From Myxococcus guangdongensis (GTDB lineage: Bacteria > Myxococcota > Myxococcia > Myxococcales > Myxococcaceae), in NCBI RefSeq assembly GCF_024198255.1, contig NZ_JAJVKW010000006.1, positions 310,001 to 374,000 of the forward strand: a stretch of 64,000 bases of DNA. Reading direction: 5' to 3'. The translations under genes and the position numbers were made by a program. A model generated the notes under the pieces. The model worked only from the letters and a program-made list of their open reading frames with translations. It did not search any database and had not been told where the DNA came from. Positions 1-8,732 of the stretch are shown one piece after another (position 1 is the first letter of the stretch; every line of letters starts with the position of its first letter).

Positions 1-113
1 GCCTGTCGCCAGGCAGTGTCTCAGGTTCGCCGCGCCAGGGCGCACGCGGTCTATCACTTGCAACGTCCGGGGTCTCCCCACCTGAGTCCGCCTGGAACAG
101 GGAAGACACCCAA

Positions 114-2534
114 ATGAAGACATCAGTGAGAAGCCGACGATGGCACGGAGCAGTTTCCGCGGTGGTTCTCGTGGGGGCTCCGCTGTCCGCGAGCGCCCAG
201 GAAGCCGGTGGCTCGGTGGCCACGGACCTGGAGAGCCTGTCCCTGGAGAACCTGCTCGAGACGAAGGTGGCGACGGGCTCCTTCCTGGAGCTGGACCTGC
301 GCCGCTCGCCCGTGAGCGTCGACATCATCCAGCGCAATCAAATCGAGGCCTCGGGGGCCCGGCATCTCGGTGAGTTGCTGGAAGTCTTCGTTCCCGGGTT
401 CCAGACCATGGTGAACAAGTGGAACGGCGTGGTGTGGGGGATGCGCGGTGTCGCCCCGGACCGGAACACGAAGATCATCTTCTGTATCAACGGCGTGAAG
501 CAGAACACGGAGAGCCGCGACGGCGCCTCGACGGAGGTGGAGCTGGGGCTGCTCGGGGACATCAGCCACGTGGAGGTGCTCCGGGGCCCGGCGGGCCTGG
601 TGTACGGCTCGGGCGCGATTGCCGGCGTGGTGAACGTCGTCACGCGCACGCCCACGACGAACTCCATGTCCGTGAAGGTGGGCTACGGCCTGGGGCACGC
701 GCGGCAGTTGGAGGTGCTCTCCAACGTGCGGCTGTTCTCGGGGGGGGACCTCACGCTGTCGGTGGGCGGGCGCGACGCGGAGGGCTACGGCCTGCGCTCC
801 GGCCGCGTGTACGGCAACAACTCCTGGCCCAACGCCAGCGCGCCGTCCATGTCCGGCTACGCCACGGATGGCAGCCCCTGGTCCACGCCCGGCAACCTGC
901 GGGTCAGCGCCGACTACCGCCAGGGCAACTTCCGCTTCTACGCGCGCTTCACGCGTCAGCAGATTTCGGCGGGGCCCTACTTCCTGGTGGACCCGTTCCC
1001 CGGCATCGCGGGCTCGCCGGCGGACGACGTGCCCGGCACGGTGGTGGACGGTGAGGTCATCACCCCGGACCACCCGCTGCGCCACGCGGAGACGTGGGAC
1101 AACGGCCGCCGGGTGTTCCGGATGGACAACGTCTTCGCGGACGCCAGCTACTCGCGCCAGTTCGGCGAGGACACCCTGCAGGGGCGGCTGACGGTGAGCG
1201 GGACGACCAACCAGACGCTCATCGAGCGGCGCGAGGGCTACGGCGTCGCGGGCTCCAACGCCACGCCGGCCGGCGGCATCCAGGGCACCATGGGTGAGCG
1301 GCGCTATGGCGGCAGCCTGCTGTACCACCTGCGGCGCGTCGACAAGCTGGAGAGCGTGGTGGGCATCGACGCGCGCGTCGACGACATCGGCGCGGACCTG
1401 GCGGGGCGCAACTTCTCCGGTCCGGACACCCACCCGGCGCTCGCTGGGGTGAACTACCTGACGCTCGCCGCCTTCACCGAGAACCAGTACAACCTGACGC
1501 CCAACCTGGCGCTGGTGGCGGGCCTGCGGGCCATGAAGCACTCGCGCACGGACCTGGTGCTCAGCCCCAAGGGCGCGGTGGTCTTCACCCCGACGGAGAC
1601 GGACAGCGTGAAGCTCATCGTCCAGAGCTCCGCCAACACCGGCAGCGCGGACACCTACGAGTGGAGCGCGAAGCACTACTCCAACGCCGGCGTGCTCCAG
1701 ACGGGCGCGCACCTGCTGGACGAGACCAACGCCCTGAGCAACCAGGTGCCCGCGCAGACGCTGGCGGACCTGCACTCGCTCAAGCCCGAGCAGACGCTGT
1801 CGGCGGAGCTGGCCAGCGCCCACCGCCTGCCCCTGGGCGTCACGCTCCTGCCGAGCGTCTCCTTCAACCGCGTCTTCAACCTCATCGCCTGGAACCAGGC
1901 GCTGTTCCGGCCCATCAACGCGGCGCCCTACAACTTCGTGTCCGCGGAGCTGTCCGCGCACTGGGGCTGGCGCATGGTCCAGGCGGGCGGCTCGCACGTG
2001 TTCCAGCGGCTGGTGGGCAAGCGCCCCAACAACACCACCATCACCGTGCCGGCCTACGCGGCGGTGGACCGGGGCGACGGCACCTTCGGGCTCGAGGAGC
2101 TCCCGGGTGAGACGCGCGAAGTCACCGTCAGCCCCCTCAACGACCAGGTCACCCGCAACGGCAAGGACTTCCTCAACCTGGCCACGCACACCAGCAAGCT
2201 GTGGCTCACCGTCACGCCCCTGTCGGGGCTGACGTTCCACACCAGCGCGCGCGTGTTCTGGGGCCTGCGGGGTCGGGAGGACCTCTACGCCGCGGACCAG
2301 GCGCTCGGGTACAACTACCTCGACGTGGCGACGGCGCCCATCGTCAAGTGGAACGCGGGCGTGCTCGTGGACGTCACGAAGGAGGTCCGGGTGGGGTTGC
2401 ACGGGTACGACCTGTTGGGCTCGGCCACCTCGCGCCACGCGGTGCGCTGGCAGCAGATGGCGGAGCTGCCGCAGCGGGACGTCTTCACCGTGGACCAGCG
2501 GACCGTCATGGCCACGCTGGAGGCCCGGCTGTAG
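114..2534 (+). CDS. TonB-dependent outer-membrane receptor
   Basis: Imports a ligand (siderophore, cobalamin, peptide or sugar; not predictable here) across the outer membrane using TonB energy. The 806-residue product has a signal peptide of about 29 residues ending in ASA-Q. A plug domain follows (about residues 55-180) with the family signatures VEVLRGPAG and GSGAIAGVVNVVTR, then a long beta-barrel region to the C-terminus. The last residues are LEARL, not the common terminal aromatic. AGGGAAG lies 8 bases before the ATG. No TonB or ExbBD gene is nearby, and a strong hairpin follows the stop, so it is probably monocistronic. Family assignment is firm; the substrate is unknown. Confidence 0.93.
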   Translation: MKTSVRSRRWHGAVSAVVLVGAPLSASAQEAGGSVATDLESLSLENLLETKVATGSFLELDLRRSPVSVDIIQRNQIEASGARHLGELLEVFVPGFQTMVNKWNGVVWGMRGVAPDRNTKIIFCINGVKQNTESRDGASTEVELGLLGDISHVEVLRGPAGLVYGSGAIAGVVNVVTRTPTTNSMSVKVGYGLGHARQLEVLSNVRLFSGGDLTLSVGGRDAEGYGLRSGRVYGNNSWPNASAPSMSGYATDGSPWSTPGNLRVSADYRQGNFRFYARFTRQQISAGPYFLVDPFPGIAGSPADDVPGTVVDGEVITPDHPLRHAETWDNGRRVFRMDNVFADASYSRQFGEDTLQGRLTVSGTTNQTLIERREGYGVAGSNATPAGGIQGTMGERRYGGSLLYHLRRVDKLESVVGIDARVDDIGADLAGRNFSGPDTHPALAGVNYLTLAAFTENQYNLTPNLALVAGLRAMKHSRTDLVLSPKGAVVFTPTETDSVKLIVQSSANTGSADTYEWSAKHYSNAGVLQTGAHLLDETNALSNQVPAQTLADLHSLKPEQTLSAELASAHRLPLGVTLLPSVSFNRVFNLIAWNQALFRPINAAPYNFVSAELSAHWGWRMVQAGGSHVFQRLVGKRPNNTTITVPAYAAVDRGDGTFGLEELPGETREVTVSPLNDQVTRNGKDFLNLATHTSKLWLTVTPLSGLTFHTSARVFWGLRGREDLYAADQALGYNYLDVATAPIVKWNAGVLVDVTKEVRVGLHGYDLLGSATSRHAVRWQQMAELPQRDVFTVDQRTVMATLEARL

Positions 2535-2541
2535 CCGGCTC

Positions 2542-2575
2542 GCCGCCCCCCGCGCGTCAGGCTTCGGGGGGCGGC
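2542..2575 (+). terminator. Hairpin after TonB-dependent receptor
   Basis: A perfect 10-bp inverted repeat (GCCGCCCCCC at 2542-2551, GGGGGGCGGC at 2566-2575) with a 14-nt loop starts 7 bases after the receptor stop codon. There is no T-tract, as for other hairpins in this GC-rich window. Probable intrinsic-type terminator. Confidence 0.6.
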
Positions 2576-2663
2576 CGCAGTGTCAGCCAGCGCACAGTCT
2601 TCCTGACCTGACGGCGTGCGTCGGGGCTTTTCGTTCGGGTGGTTCCGACACCATCTTCCCGGA

Positions 2664-3806
2664 ATGGAGCCCCGCGCCGAATCCCTGGGACGACCGAAGG
2701 ATGAGGAACGCGCGCGCGCCACCATCCTCAACGTCAACGACACGCCCGCGGTCCTCTACCTCACGAGCCGCATCCTCACGGTGGCCGGCTACCACGTGGT
2801 GGAGGCGACCAGCGGGATGGAGGCGCTCCGGCTGGCGGGCGGGCGCCCCGACATGGTGTTGCTGGATGTCCACCTGCCGGACGTCGACGGGTATGAGGTC
2901 TGCCGACGTCTGCGGGGGCGGGAGGAGACGCGCGACCTCTTGATTGCACACCTGTCCGCCGTCTCCGTCAGCCGCGAGGACCGGCTGCGCGGGCTGGCGC
3001 AGGGAGCAGATGCCTACTGGACCACCCCCCTGGGGGATGACGAGCTGCTCGCGAACGTGGAGGCGCTCTTGCGCCTGCAGTCCCGCGCCCAGGCGGCCGT
3101 GCACGCCCGCGACGAGTTCCTGTCCATCGCGGCGCACGAGCTGAGGACGCCGCTGACGGCGCTGCGGCTCAACCTGGAGCGGCTGGTGCACCACCTCACC
3201 CGGGTTCCCGGTGACACGGTGGCCCGGCGCACCGTGGAGGCGAGCACCACGCCCGCGCTCCGGCAGATGGTGCGACTGCAGCAACTTCTGGACACGCTGC
3301 TGGACGTGTCGCGGGTGGGCAGCCGGAAGCTGCGGCTGGACATCGAGATGTTCGACCTGGCCGAGGCCGCGCGCGAGGTGGCCGGGCGGTTGGCGATGTC
3401 CGCCCGCGCGGCGGGCACCGAGCTGTCCCTGGCGCTGCCCCTGGGGCCCGCGTTGCTCATGGGCGACCGGCTCCGGCTGGAGCAGGTCATTAGCAACCTG
3501 CTCGCGAACGCCTTCCGTTATGGGGAGAGCAAGCCCATCTGGCTCACGGTGGAGGAGCACCCGGACGCGCTGTGGCTGAGCGTGACGGACCAGGGCATCG
3601 GCATCGCGAAGCAGGACCAGGCGCGCATCTTCAACCGCTTCGAGCGCGCGTCGAGCACGGGCCGCGCGGACGGCCTGGGCCTGGGGCTCTTCATCGCGCG
3701 GGAAATCGTCGTCGCCCATGGCGGCACGCTCAGCGTCGAGAGCGAGCCGGGCCAGGGGGCCACGTTCCATGTGTCACTGCCCCGTCATCGGACGGCGGCC
3801 TACTGA
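2664..3806 (+). CDS. Receiver-histidine kinase hybrid
   Basis: Cytoplasmic sensor kinase with an N-terminal receiver and C-terminal HisKA and HATPase_c domains, and no membrane segment. Starting from the ATG at 2664 (an upstream ATG at 2616 adds 16 poorly conserved residues) it is 380 aa. The receiver (about 20-140) has phosphoacceptor Asp68 in LLDVHLPD, but the first acidic position is Asn25-Asp26 and the usual Lys-Pro near its end reads TTP. The phosphorylated His is His158 in AAHELRTPL. The ATP lid shows the N-box ISNLLANAFRYG and the glycine boxes DQGIGI and GLGLGLF. It is 22 bases upstream of the KaiC-like gene, so the two probably work together; the signal is unknown. Confidence 0.9.
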   Translation: MEPRAESLGRPKDEERARATILNVNDTPAVLYLTSRILTVAGYHVVEATSGMEALRLAGGRPDMVLLDVHLPDVDGYEVCRRLRGREETRDLLIAHLSAVSVSREDRLRGLAQGADAYWTTPLGDDELLANVEALLRLQSRAQAAVHARDEFLSIAAHELRTPLTALRLNLERLVHHLTRVPGDTVARRTVEASTTPALRQMVRLQQLLDTLLDVSRVGSRKLRLDIEMFDLAEAAREVAGRLAMSARAAGTELSLALPLGPALLMGDRLRLEQVISNLLANAFRYGESKPIWLTVEEHPDALWLSVTDQGIGIAKQDQARIFNRFERASSTGRADGLGLGLFIAREIVVAHGGTLSVESEPGQGATFHVSLPRHRTAAY

Positions 3807-3828
3807 GGGATTGAAAGGGAGGCGTGTC

Positions 3829-5409
3829 GTGTCCTCTGAAGGTGGTGCCGACGAGAAGAAGACGATTCATCCTCGGCTGGAGACGGGGGTCCCCCGGCTC
3901 GACTTCATCACCAAGGGCGGTCTCATCCAGGGCGCCTCGTACGCGGTGCTGGGGCCTCCGGGCGCGGGCAAGACGCTGCTGGCGCACCAGATTGCCTTCT
4001 GGCACGTCCAGCACGGCGGCAAGGTGCTCTACGTGACGCTGCTCACGGAGTCCCATGCGCGCATGCTCGCGAACCTGGAGGGGATGTCCTTCTTCGATGC
4101 GAGCGTCATCCCGGAGAAGCTGCACTACCTGAGCGGCTTCCGGCAGCTCGAGGCCGAGGGGCTCAAGGGCCTCCTGGAGCTGGTGCGGCGCGCGGCCCGT
4201 CAACACCAGGCGACGCTGCTCATCCTGGATGGCATGGACGTGGCGAAGGACCTGGCGCGCAGCGATTTGACGTACAAGCGCTTCCTGCAGGAGCTGCAGA
4301 CGTTCATCGGCATCCTCGGGTGCACCACGCTGTTGCTGTCCCCGCATGACCCCTCCGAGCTGCTGCCGGAGACCACGGCGGTGGACGGCATCTTCGCGCT
4401 GTCGCTCTGGCTGTCGGGGCCCCGGGCGGTGCGGGAGCTGTTGACCTTGAAGTTCCGGGGCAGCGCGGCGCTGCTGGGCAAGCACGAGCTGGAGATCTCC
4501 GACCGGGGCGTCATCGTGCATCCGCGCACGGAGGTGCAGTTCTCCGACCCGGTGGAGCGGGTGGAGGGGGAGCGCGTCCGGATGGCCTTCGGCGTGCCCC
4601 GGCTGGACGAGTCGCTGCATGGGGGGCTCTTGTCGGGCTCCACCACGCTGCTGTTGGGGGCGCCGGGCACGGGCAAGACGCTGTTGGGGTTGCGCTTCCT
4701 GCTCGAGGGCGCGCGCCAGGGGCAGCCCGGGGTGTACTTCGGCTTCTATGAGACGTCCCAGCGGCTCATCGAGAAGGCCGAGGGCGTGGGCATGGGGGAT
4801 TTGCGCAAGTACGTGGACGCGGGCCTCATCGAAATCCAGTGGCAGCCGCCCCTGGAGCACAACATGGACGCGCTCGCGGAGCGGCTCCTGGAGCGCATCC
4901 ACGAGCGGAAGGTGAAGCGCCTGCGGCTCTTCGTGGACAGCGTCGCGGGCTTCCGCTCCGCGGCCGTCTACCCGGACCGGATGAGCCGCTTCTTCTCCGC
5001 GCTGTCCCACCAGCTGCGGATGTTGGACGTCACCACGCTCTACTCGGATGAGACGGCCCTGTTCGCCCCGGGCGTCGATGCGCCGCAGCCGGAGGCCACC
5101 GCGTACGTGGAGAACGTCATTCTGCTGCGCTACGTGGAGCTGCGCTCACAGCTGTACCGGTTGATCTCCATCATGAAGATGCGGGAGAGCCAGTACGACA
5201 GCGGCATCCGGGAGTTCTCCATCACGGACCGGGGCATCACCGTGGCGGACACCTTCGAGAGCGCGGAGGCGGTGCTGACGGGCCACGCCATCATGCGGGG
5301 CGGCGCGCGGGACGTGCGGCGCAAGGCGCCCATGGGTGAGAACGCGAAGCCGCGCAAGCGGCCCCAGCCGAAGGCCCGGCGCAAGCCCACGCCTCGGAGG
5401 CGCTCATGA
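3829..5409 (+). CDS. KaiC-like double RecA-fold ATPase
   Basis: Two tandem KaiC/RecA-type ATPase domains in 526 aa, the length of cyanobacterial KaiC. Walker A motifs are GPPGAGKT (42-49) and GAPGTGKT (277-284). The GTG at 3829 is preferred over an upstream ATG at 3718, because GGGAGG sits 7 bases before it and KaiC homology begins just after; the longer form would also overlap the kinase gene. Hand alignment to KaiC CII places Thr424-Ala425 where KaiC has its Ser-Thr autophosphorylation pair. FYET replaces the catalytic Glu-Glu of AYEES. The C-terminus is a basic tail rich in Arg, Lys and Pro. There is no kaiA or kaiB here. Flanked by a kinase and a receiver, it probably acts as a signalling ATPase and not as a clock. 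Confidence 0.88.
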   Translation: MSSEGGADEKKTIHPRLETGVPRLDFITKGGLIQGASYAVLGPPGAGKTLLAHQIAFWHVQHGGKVLYVTLLTESHARMLANLEGMSFFDASVIPEKLHYLSGFRQLEAEGLKGLLELVRRAARQHQATLLILDGMDVAKDLARSDLTYKRFLQELQTFIGILGCTTLLLSPHDPSELLPETTAVDGIFALSLWLSGPRAVRELLTLKFRGSAALLGKHELEISDRGVIVHPRTEVQFSDPVERVEGERVRMAFGVPRLDESLHGGLLSGSTTLLLGAPGTGKTLLGLRFLLEGARQGQPGVYFGFYETSQRLIEKAEGVGMGDLRKYVDAGLIEIQWQPPLEHNMDALAERLLERIHERKVKRLRLFVDSVAGFRSAAVYPDRMSRFFSALSHQLRMLDVTTLYSDETALFAPGVDAPQPEATAYVENVILLRYVELRSQLYRLISIMKMRESQYDSGIREFSITDRGITVADTFESAEAVLTGHAIMRGGARDVRRKAPMGENAKPRKRPQPKARRKPTPRRRS

Positions 5410-5768
5410 GGACCGTGCTGGTCGTCGACGACGAGGTGGACATCGCGGATGCGGTGAAGTCCATCCTCGAGGACGAGGGCTACCGCGTGGTGACGTGCGC
5501 CAACGGACGCGAGGCGCTGGAGTGTCTGGAGGAGGTGCGGCCGGACCTCATCATCATCGACGTGATGATGCCGGTGATGAATGGGTTCGAGACCCTGCGG
5601 GCCATCCGGCAGCGCGAGGCGTTCGCGGGGCTGCCGGTGCTCATCATGAGCGCCATCGACCCGTCGGTGCGGCCGCCCGAGTACGACTGGGCGGGCTTCC
5701 TCAAGAAGCCCTTCTCGCTCAACCACCTGCTGGAGCAGGTGCACAAGCTGGTGCCGCTGGCGGCATGA
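5406..5768 (+). CDS. Stand-alone response regulator receiver domain
   Basis: A 120-residue CheY-type single receiver domain with no output domain. All key residues are present: acidic pair Asp8-Asp9, phosphoacceptor Asp52 in IIIDVMMP, Ser82 at the switch position and Lys101-Pro102. Its ATG overlaps the stop codon of the KaiC-like gene (ATGA), so the two are translationally coupled. It is the likely phosphorylation target of the upstream kinase, or feeds phosphate to another partner; its contact is not visible in the sequence. Confidence 0.92.
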   Translation: MRTVLVVDDEVDIADAVKSILEDEGYRVVTCANGREALECLEEVRPDLIIIDVMMPVMNGFETLRAIRQREAFAGLPVLIMSAIDPSVRPPEYDWAGFLKKPFSLNHLLEQVHKLVPLAA

Positions 5769-5801
5769 GCGAGGTGTCGTCGGGCGGCCGGACCGGGCGG
5801 C

Positions 5802-6725
5802 TCACTGCACGCAGCCGCCGAGCGTCGGCAGGGAGGGGTCGATGCCCAGCGCGCGGGCGGCCAGCGGCGTGGCGGGGCCCGTGATGAAGAGGGGCGGGAA
5901 GGGGCCGCGCGCGCAGGAGCCGTTGAAGGTGCGCAGCCGGTTGGTGAACAGCTCCATGCCGCCGCAGGCGAGGCCCGCGATGGACTCGCGGGCGTCCGCC
6001 AGCAGGTTGTCGGGCGCCACCTTGCCGAAGAGCCGCTGGTTGCACGTGGCGACCAGGATCTGCTGCGCGAGCAGGAAGCGCGCCCGGTCCAGCTCGTTGC
6101 GCGGGGTGCCGTTCAGGTACTGGTCGGGGTTGCCCCAGAGGATGCCCTGCACGCCGATGTCGGTGAGGACGTTGGCCACGGGGCCCAGGTCGATGGGGCC
6201 GCCCACCAGACAGAGCGTCAGCGGCACCAGGTGCGACTGGTAGTAGCCCAGCGTGCGCGACGCCGCGCCGCACGTGAGGTCCGGGGTGGGCGTGCCGCAG
6301 GTGACGCGCGCGGTGCTCACGGACAGGCCCAGGTCGAAGGTGGCGGTGAAGCTGTTGTCGAAGTTCGCGTCGAGGTTGCCGTCGATGAGCGCGAGCGTCT
6401 CGCAGTCATCGAAGCTGTCGAGGACGACCGACAGCGTCCGGGTGATGCTCTCGCCCACGGGAATCAGGATGGGCAGCTGCGGGAAGGAGAAGCCCTTGAG
6501 CAGCAGCAGCGGGTCCAACGCCGTCAGCAGGAGCGACGGCAGCGTCGGGTGCGTATTGGTGACCTCGAAGGAATAGTTCGCCGTGAAGGGATACGTCGAC
6601 GCCGTCACCGCGGCCTGCCCATTGACGCGCTTGGTGCAGCTCAGGTCGTGCGCCTGGGCGCTGCTCGCCATTCCCAACACCGCGGCGCACGCCGCCCCCG
6701 TCCATGCCTTGCTCCACACCTTCAT
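5802..6725 (-). CDS. Secreted protein with GYWxxH-like motif
   Basis: Exported protein of 307 aa. The ATG at 6725 gives a clean signal peptide (MKVWSKAWTGAACAAVLGM, cleavage after AQA) with GAGGCGAG before it; a longer form from 6758 adds 11 residues that spoil the signal. The middle contains TLGYYQSHLVPL, close to the TLGYWKTHP motif found in many secreted bacterial proteins. It is followed, as in those proteins, by an asparagine/leucine-rich helical stretch (ARFLLAQQILVATCNQRLFG) and a final Cys-bearing segment. Eight or so cysteines are spread through the mature part. The function of this motif family is not known. Convergent with the receiver gene, 33 bases apart. Confidence 0.7.
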   Translation of the reverse strand: MKVWSKAWTGAACAAVLGMASSAQAHDLSCTKRVNGQAAVTASTYPFTANYSFEVTNTHPTLPSLLLTALDPLLLLKGFSFPQLPILIPVGESITRTLSVVLDSFDDCETLALIDGNLDANFDNSFTATFDLGLSVSTARVTCGTPTPDLTCGAASRTLGYYQSHLVPLTLCLVGGPIDLGPVANVLTDIGVQGILWGNPDQYLNGTPRNELDRARFLLAQQILVATCNQRLFGKVAPDNLLADARESIAGLACGGMELFTNRLRTFNGSCARGPFPPLFITGPATPLAARALGIDPSLPTLGGCVQ

Positions 6726-7116
6726 TGCTCGCCTCGTCTTGTTTTGAATGGGGGCCATGAAGGCCCACGCGGACGGAGGCCGTTTTCATCGGATGTGCCA
6801 GGACTTCCTGGGCTTGGGATGATGAGCGGTCAACGAGGCTCCCTCCCCCCGGGTGGGACGACCTGGCGCCGCCGGGTCCCTTGCTGGGCAATTCCCTTCC
6901 GCGAGCGCAGAGGACTTTGCCCAGGAGGTGGGAAGAGGTTTTCCCACGCAGGGCAGCGTCGGGAACAGGCGGGGACCGCCCCGGCGCAGGGAGGTCCGTA
7001 CGGGTTCCCTTGCGTGCGAATCCTTACATCGCTGAAGGGACGCCAGGGCCCCAGGTCGGCGACGTTTCGGCGCGCGTCGAAACATGGCCCTCGCGGGAAC
7101 TCGTAGAAGCGCGTCC
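6726..7116. other. Intergenic region with one inverted repeat
   Basis: No convincing gene here; the open frames on either strand lack a start signal and recognisable content. The stretch must hold the divergent promoters of the secreted protein at 6725 and the P450 operon. The one clear structure is the perfect inverted repeat GTGGGAA-N6-TTCCCAC at 6928-6947, about 170 bases upstream of the P450 start. Confidence 0.5.
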
Positions 7117-8319
7117 ATGACGCCGCTCCATCCTGTCGCCGCCGCGCCCCACCCCGACCCGTATCCCTTCTATGCCGAGCTCGTCGCGACACGTCCCTTC
7201 TACCGGGACGCGTCCCTGGGGCTCTGGGTGGCCTCCAGTGCCCGAAGCGTCCGCGCGGTGTTGTCATCGCCGGTCTGCCTGGTCCGACCTCGCGCGGAGC
7301 CGGTGCCACGGGGGTTCGGGGAGCTGGCCTCCGGGGCGCTGTTCCGCCAGTGGGCCCGGATGAACGACGGTCCGTTCCACGGCGTGGTGCGCCGGGGGAT
7401 CGGGGCACTCATCGAGCGGTGGGGGGCGATGCGCGGCGTGGACGCGCGTGCCCGCGCGAGACGACTGCTGAGCGAGTGCTCGCTCCAGGAGTGGGTGTTC
7501 TGGTGGCCGGTCCATTCCATCGGGGGGCTGTTGGGGCTGCCCCCTGGGGTGTTGCCCGAGGTGGCGGCGTGGACGGGGGACCTCGTGAAGGGGCTGGCAC
7601 CTGGAGCCGAGCAAGACGTGGTCCTGCGGGGCGGGCTCGCCGCCGAGCGGCTGCGCGCGGAGGTCCGCTCCGCCCTGGAGGCCCAGACGGCGCGAGGCAG
7701 CGAAGGAGGGGCCCTGGCTTTCTTGATGCGGGAGGTGGGACTTCCGGGCGACTCCGCCGTGGACGCGGAGCGCCTCGTCGACGTGGTGGTCGCCAACGCC
7801 ATCGGGCTGCTGGTGCAGACCCATGACGCGACGGCGGGGTTGATTGGCAACACCCTGCGCGCCCTGATGCGGGAGCCCACGCTGTTCGCCGAGGTGGCCG
7901 CGCGCCCGGCGCTGCTGCCCCAGGTGCTCGACGAGGTGCTGCGCTACGACCCGCCGGTGCAGAACACACGCCGCTACCTCGCGGAGGACGCGGTCCTCGA
8001 AGGCCACACGCTCGCCGCGGGGGAGTGTGTCCTGGTGGTGCTCGCCGCCGCGAATCGAGACGCGCAGGTGCACCACGAGCCCCACCGCTTCGACATCCAT
8101 CGCGAGCAGCCCGCGCGGCTCTCCTTCGGTTGGGGCGCGCATGGCTGTCCGGGTGAAGTCCTCGCGAAGTCCCTGGCGGTGGGGGCCTTGGAGGTCCTGC
8201 TCGCCACGGACCTCGCCCTGCATCGCGAGGCCTTCGCGGACGTCCGCTTCCTGCCGTTGCTCAACGGCAGGGTGCCCTTGCTTCCCTCGGTCCGGCTCAC
8301 ATCCCAGGAGGTCGAATGA
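7117..8319 (+). CDS. Cytochrome P450
   Basis: Heme-thiolate monooxygenase, 400 aa from the ATG at 7117. An ATG at 7084 would add 11 residues; neither has a strong ribosome binding site, but soluble bacterial P450s usually begin near the PHPDPYPFYAEL segment. The heme-binding signature FGWGAHGCPG is intact with ligand Cys344. The ExxR motif is Glu273-Arg276 in EVLRYDPPV. The I-helix region THDATAGLIGN lacks the textbook AGxxT arrangement, as in some atypical P450s. It overlaps the next gene by 4 bases. With the ABM-fold and SRPBCC genes downstream it looks like a small oxidative tailoring operon; the substrate is unknown. Confidence 0.9.
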   Translation: MTPLHPVAAAPHPDPYPFYAELVATRPFYRDASLGLWVASSARSVRAVLSSPVCLVRPRAEPVPRGFGELASGALFRQWARMNDGPFHGVVRRGIGALIERWGAMRGVDARARARRLLSECSLQEWVFWWPVHSIGGLLGLPPGVLPEVAAWTGDLVKGLAPGAEQDVVLRGGLAAERLRAEVRSALEAQTARGSEGGALAFLMREVGLPGDSAVDAERLVDVVVANAIGLLVQTHDATAGLIGNTLRALMREPTLFAEVAARPALLPQVLDEVLRYDPPVQNTRRYLAEDAVLEGHTLAAGECVLVVLAAANRDAQVHHEPHRFDIHREQPARLSFGWGAHGCPGEVLAKSLAVGALEVLLATDLALHREAFADVRFLPLLNGRVPLLPSVRLTSQEVE

Positions 8320-8660
8320 TCGCCGTCATCTTCGAGGTCCAGCTTCGCGAGGAGGGGAGGCAGACCTACCTGGACCTGGCCGCGGGGCTGCGGCCGCTGC
8401 TCTCCCAGGTCGATGGCTTCATCTCCATCGAGCGCTTCCAGAGCCTCTCGGATTCGAGTCGCCTGTTGTCGCTCTCGTTCTGGAGGGACGAGGCGGCGGT
8501 GGAAGCCTGGCGTCGACTCGAGGCGCATCGCGCGGCGCAGGCGCAGGGCCGCGATGGTGTCTTCCTGGACTATCGGCTGCGGGTCGCCAGCGTCCTGCGC
8601 GACTACGGCATGTCACGGCGCGAGGAGGCCCCGACGGACAGTCGGAAGGTCCACGGCTGA
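8316..8660 (+). CDS. Antibiotic biosynthesis monooxygenase (ABM) domain protein
   Basis: A 114-residue alpha-beta barrel protein of the dimeric ABM family. Typical features are the opening IAVIFEVQLREEG strand, VDGFISIERFQS, and SLSFWRDEAAVEAWR. Members include cofactor-free oxygenases, heme-degrading enzymes and simple ligand-binding proteins, so catalysis is not guaranteed. Its ATG overlaps the P450 stop (ATGA), which makes co-translation and a shared pathway likely. Confidence 0.82.
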   Translation: MIAVIFEVQLREEGRQTYLDLAAGLRPLLSQVDGFISIERFQSLSDSSRLLSLSFWRDEAAVEAWRRLEAHRAAQAQGRDGVFLDYRLRVASVLRDYGMSRREEAPTDSRKVHG

Positions 8661-8732
8661 CGTCCCCGTCCGGCGGCTCGGGCGAGCGTCGGGTTGCCCG
8701 GGCCGGGCGAGGGCCCCAAGCTGCGGGCCCTG

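Noticed and set aside
3829..5409. A true circadian kaiC
   Set aside because: No kaiA or kaiB nearby, and by hand alignment the phosphorylation pair and catalytic Glu pair are not conserved.
6786..7118. A 110-codon minus-strand frame in the gap before the P450
   Set aside because: Arg/Pro-rich, no ribosome binding site and no homology; overlaps the likely P450 promoter.
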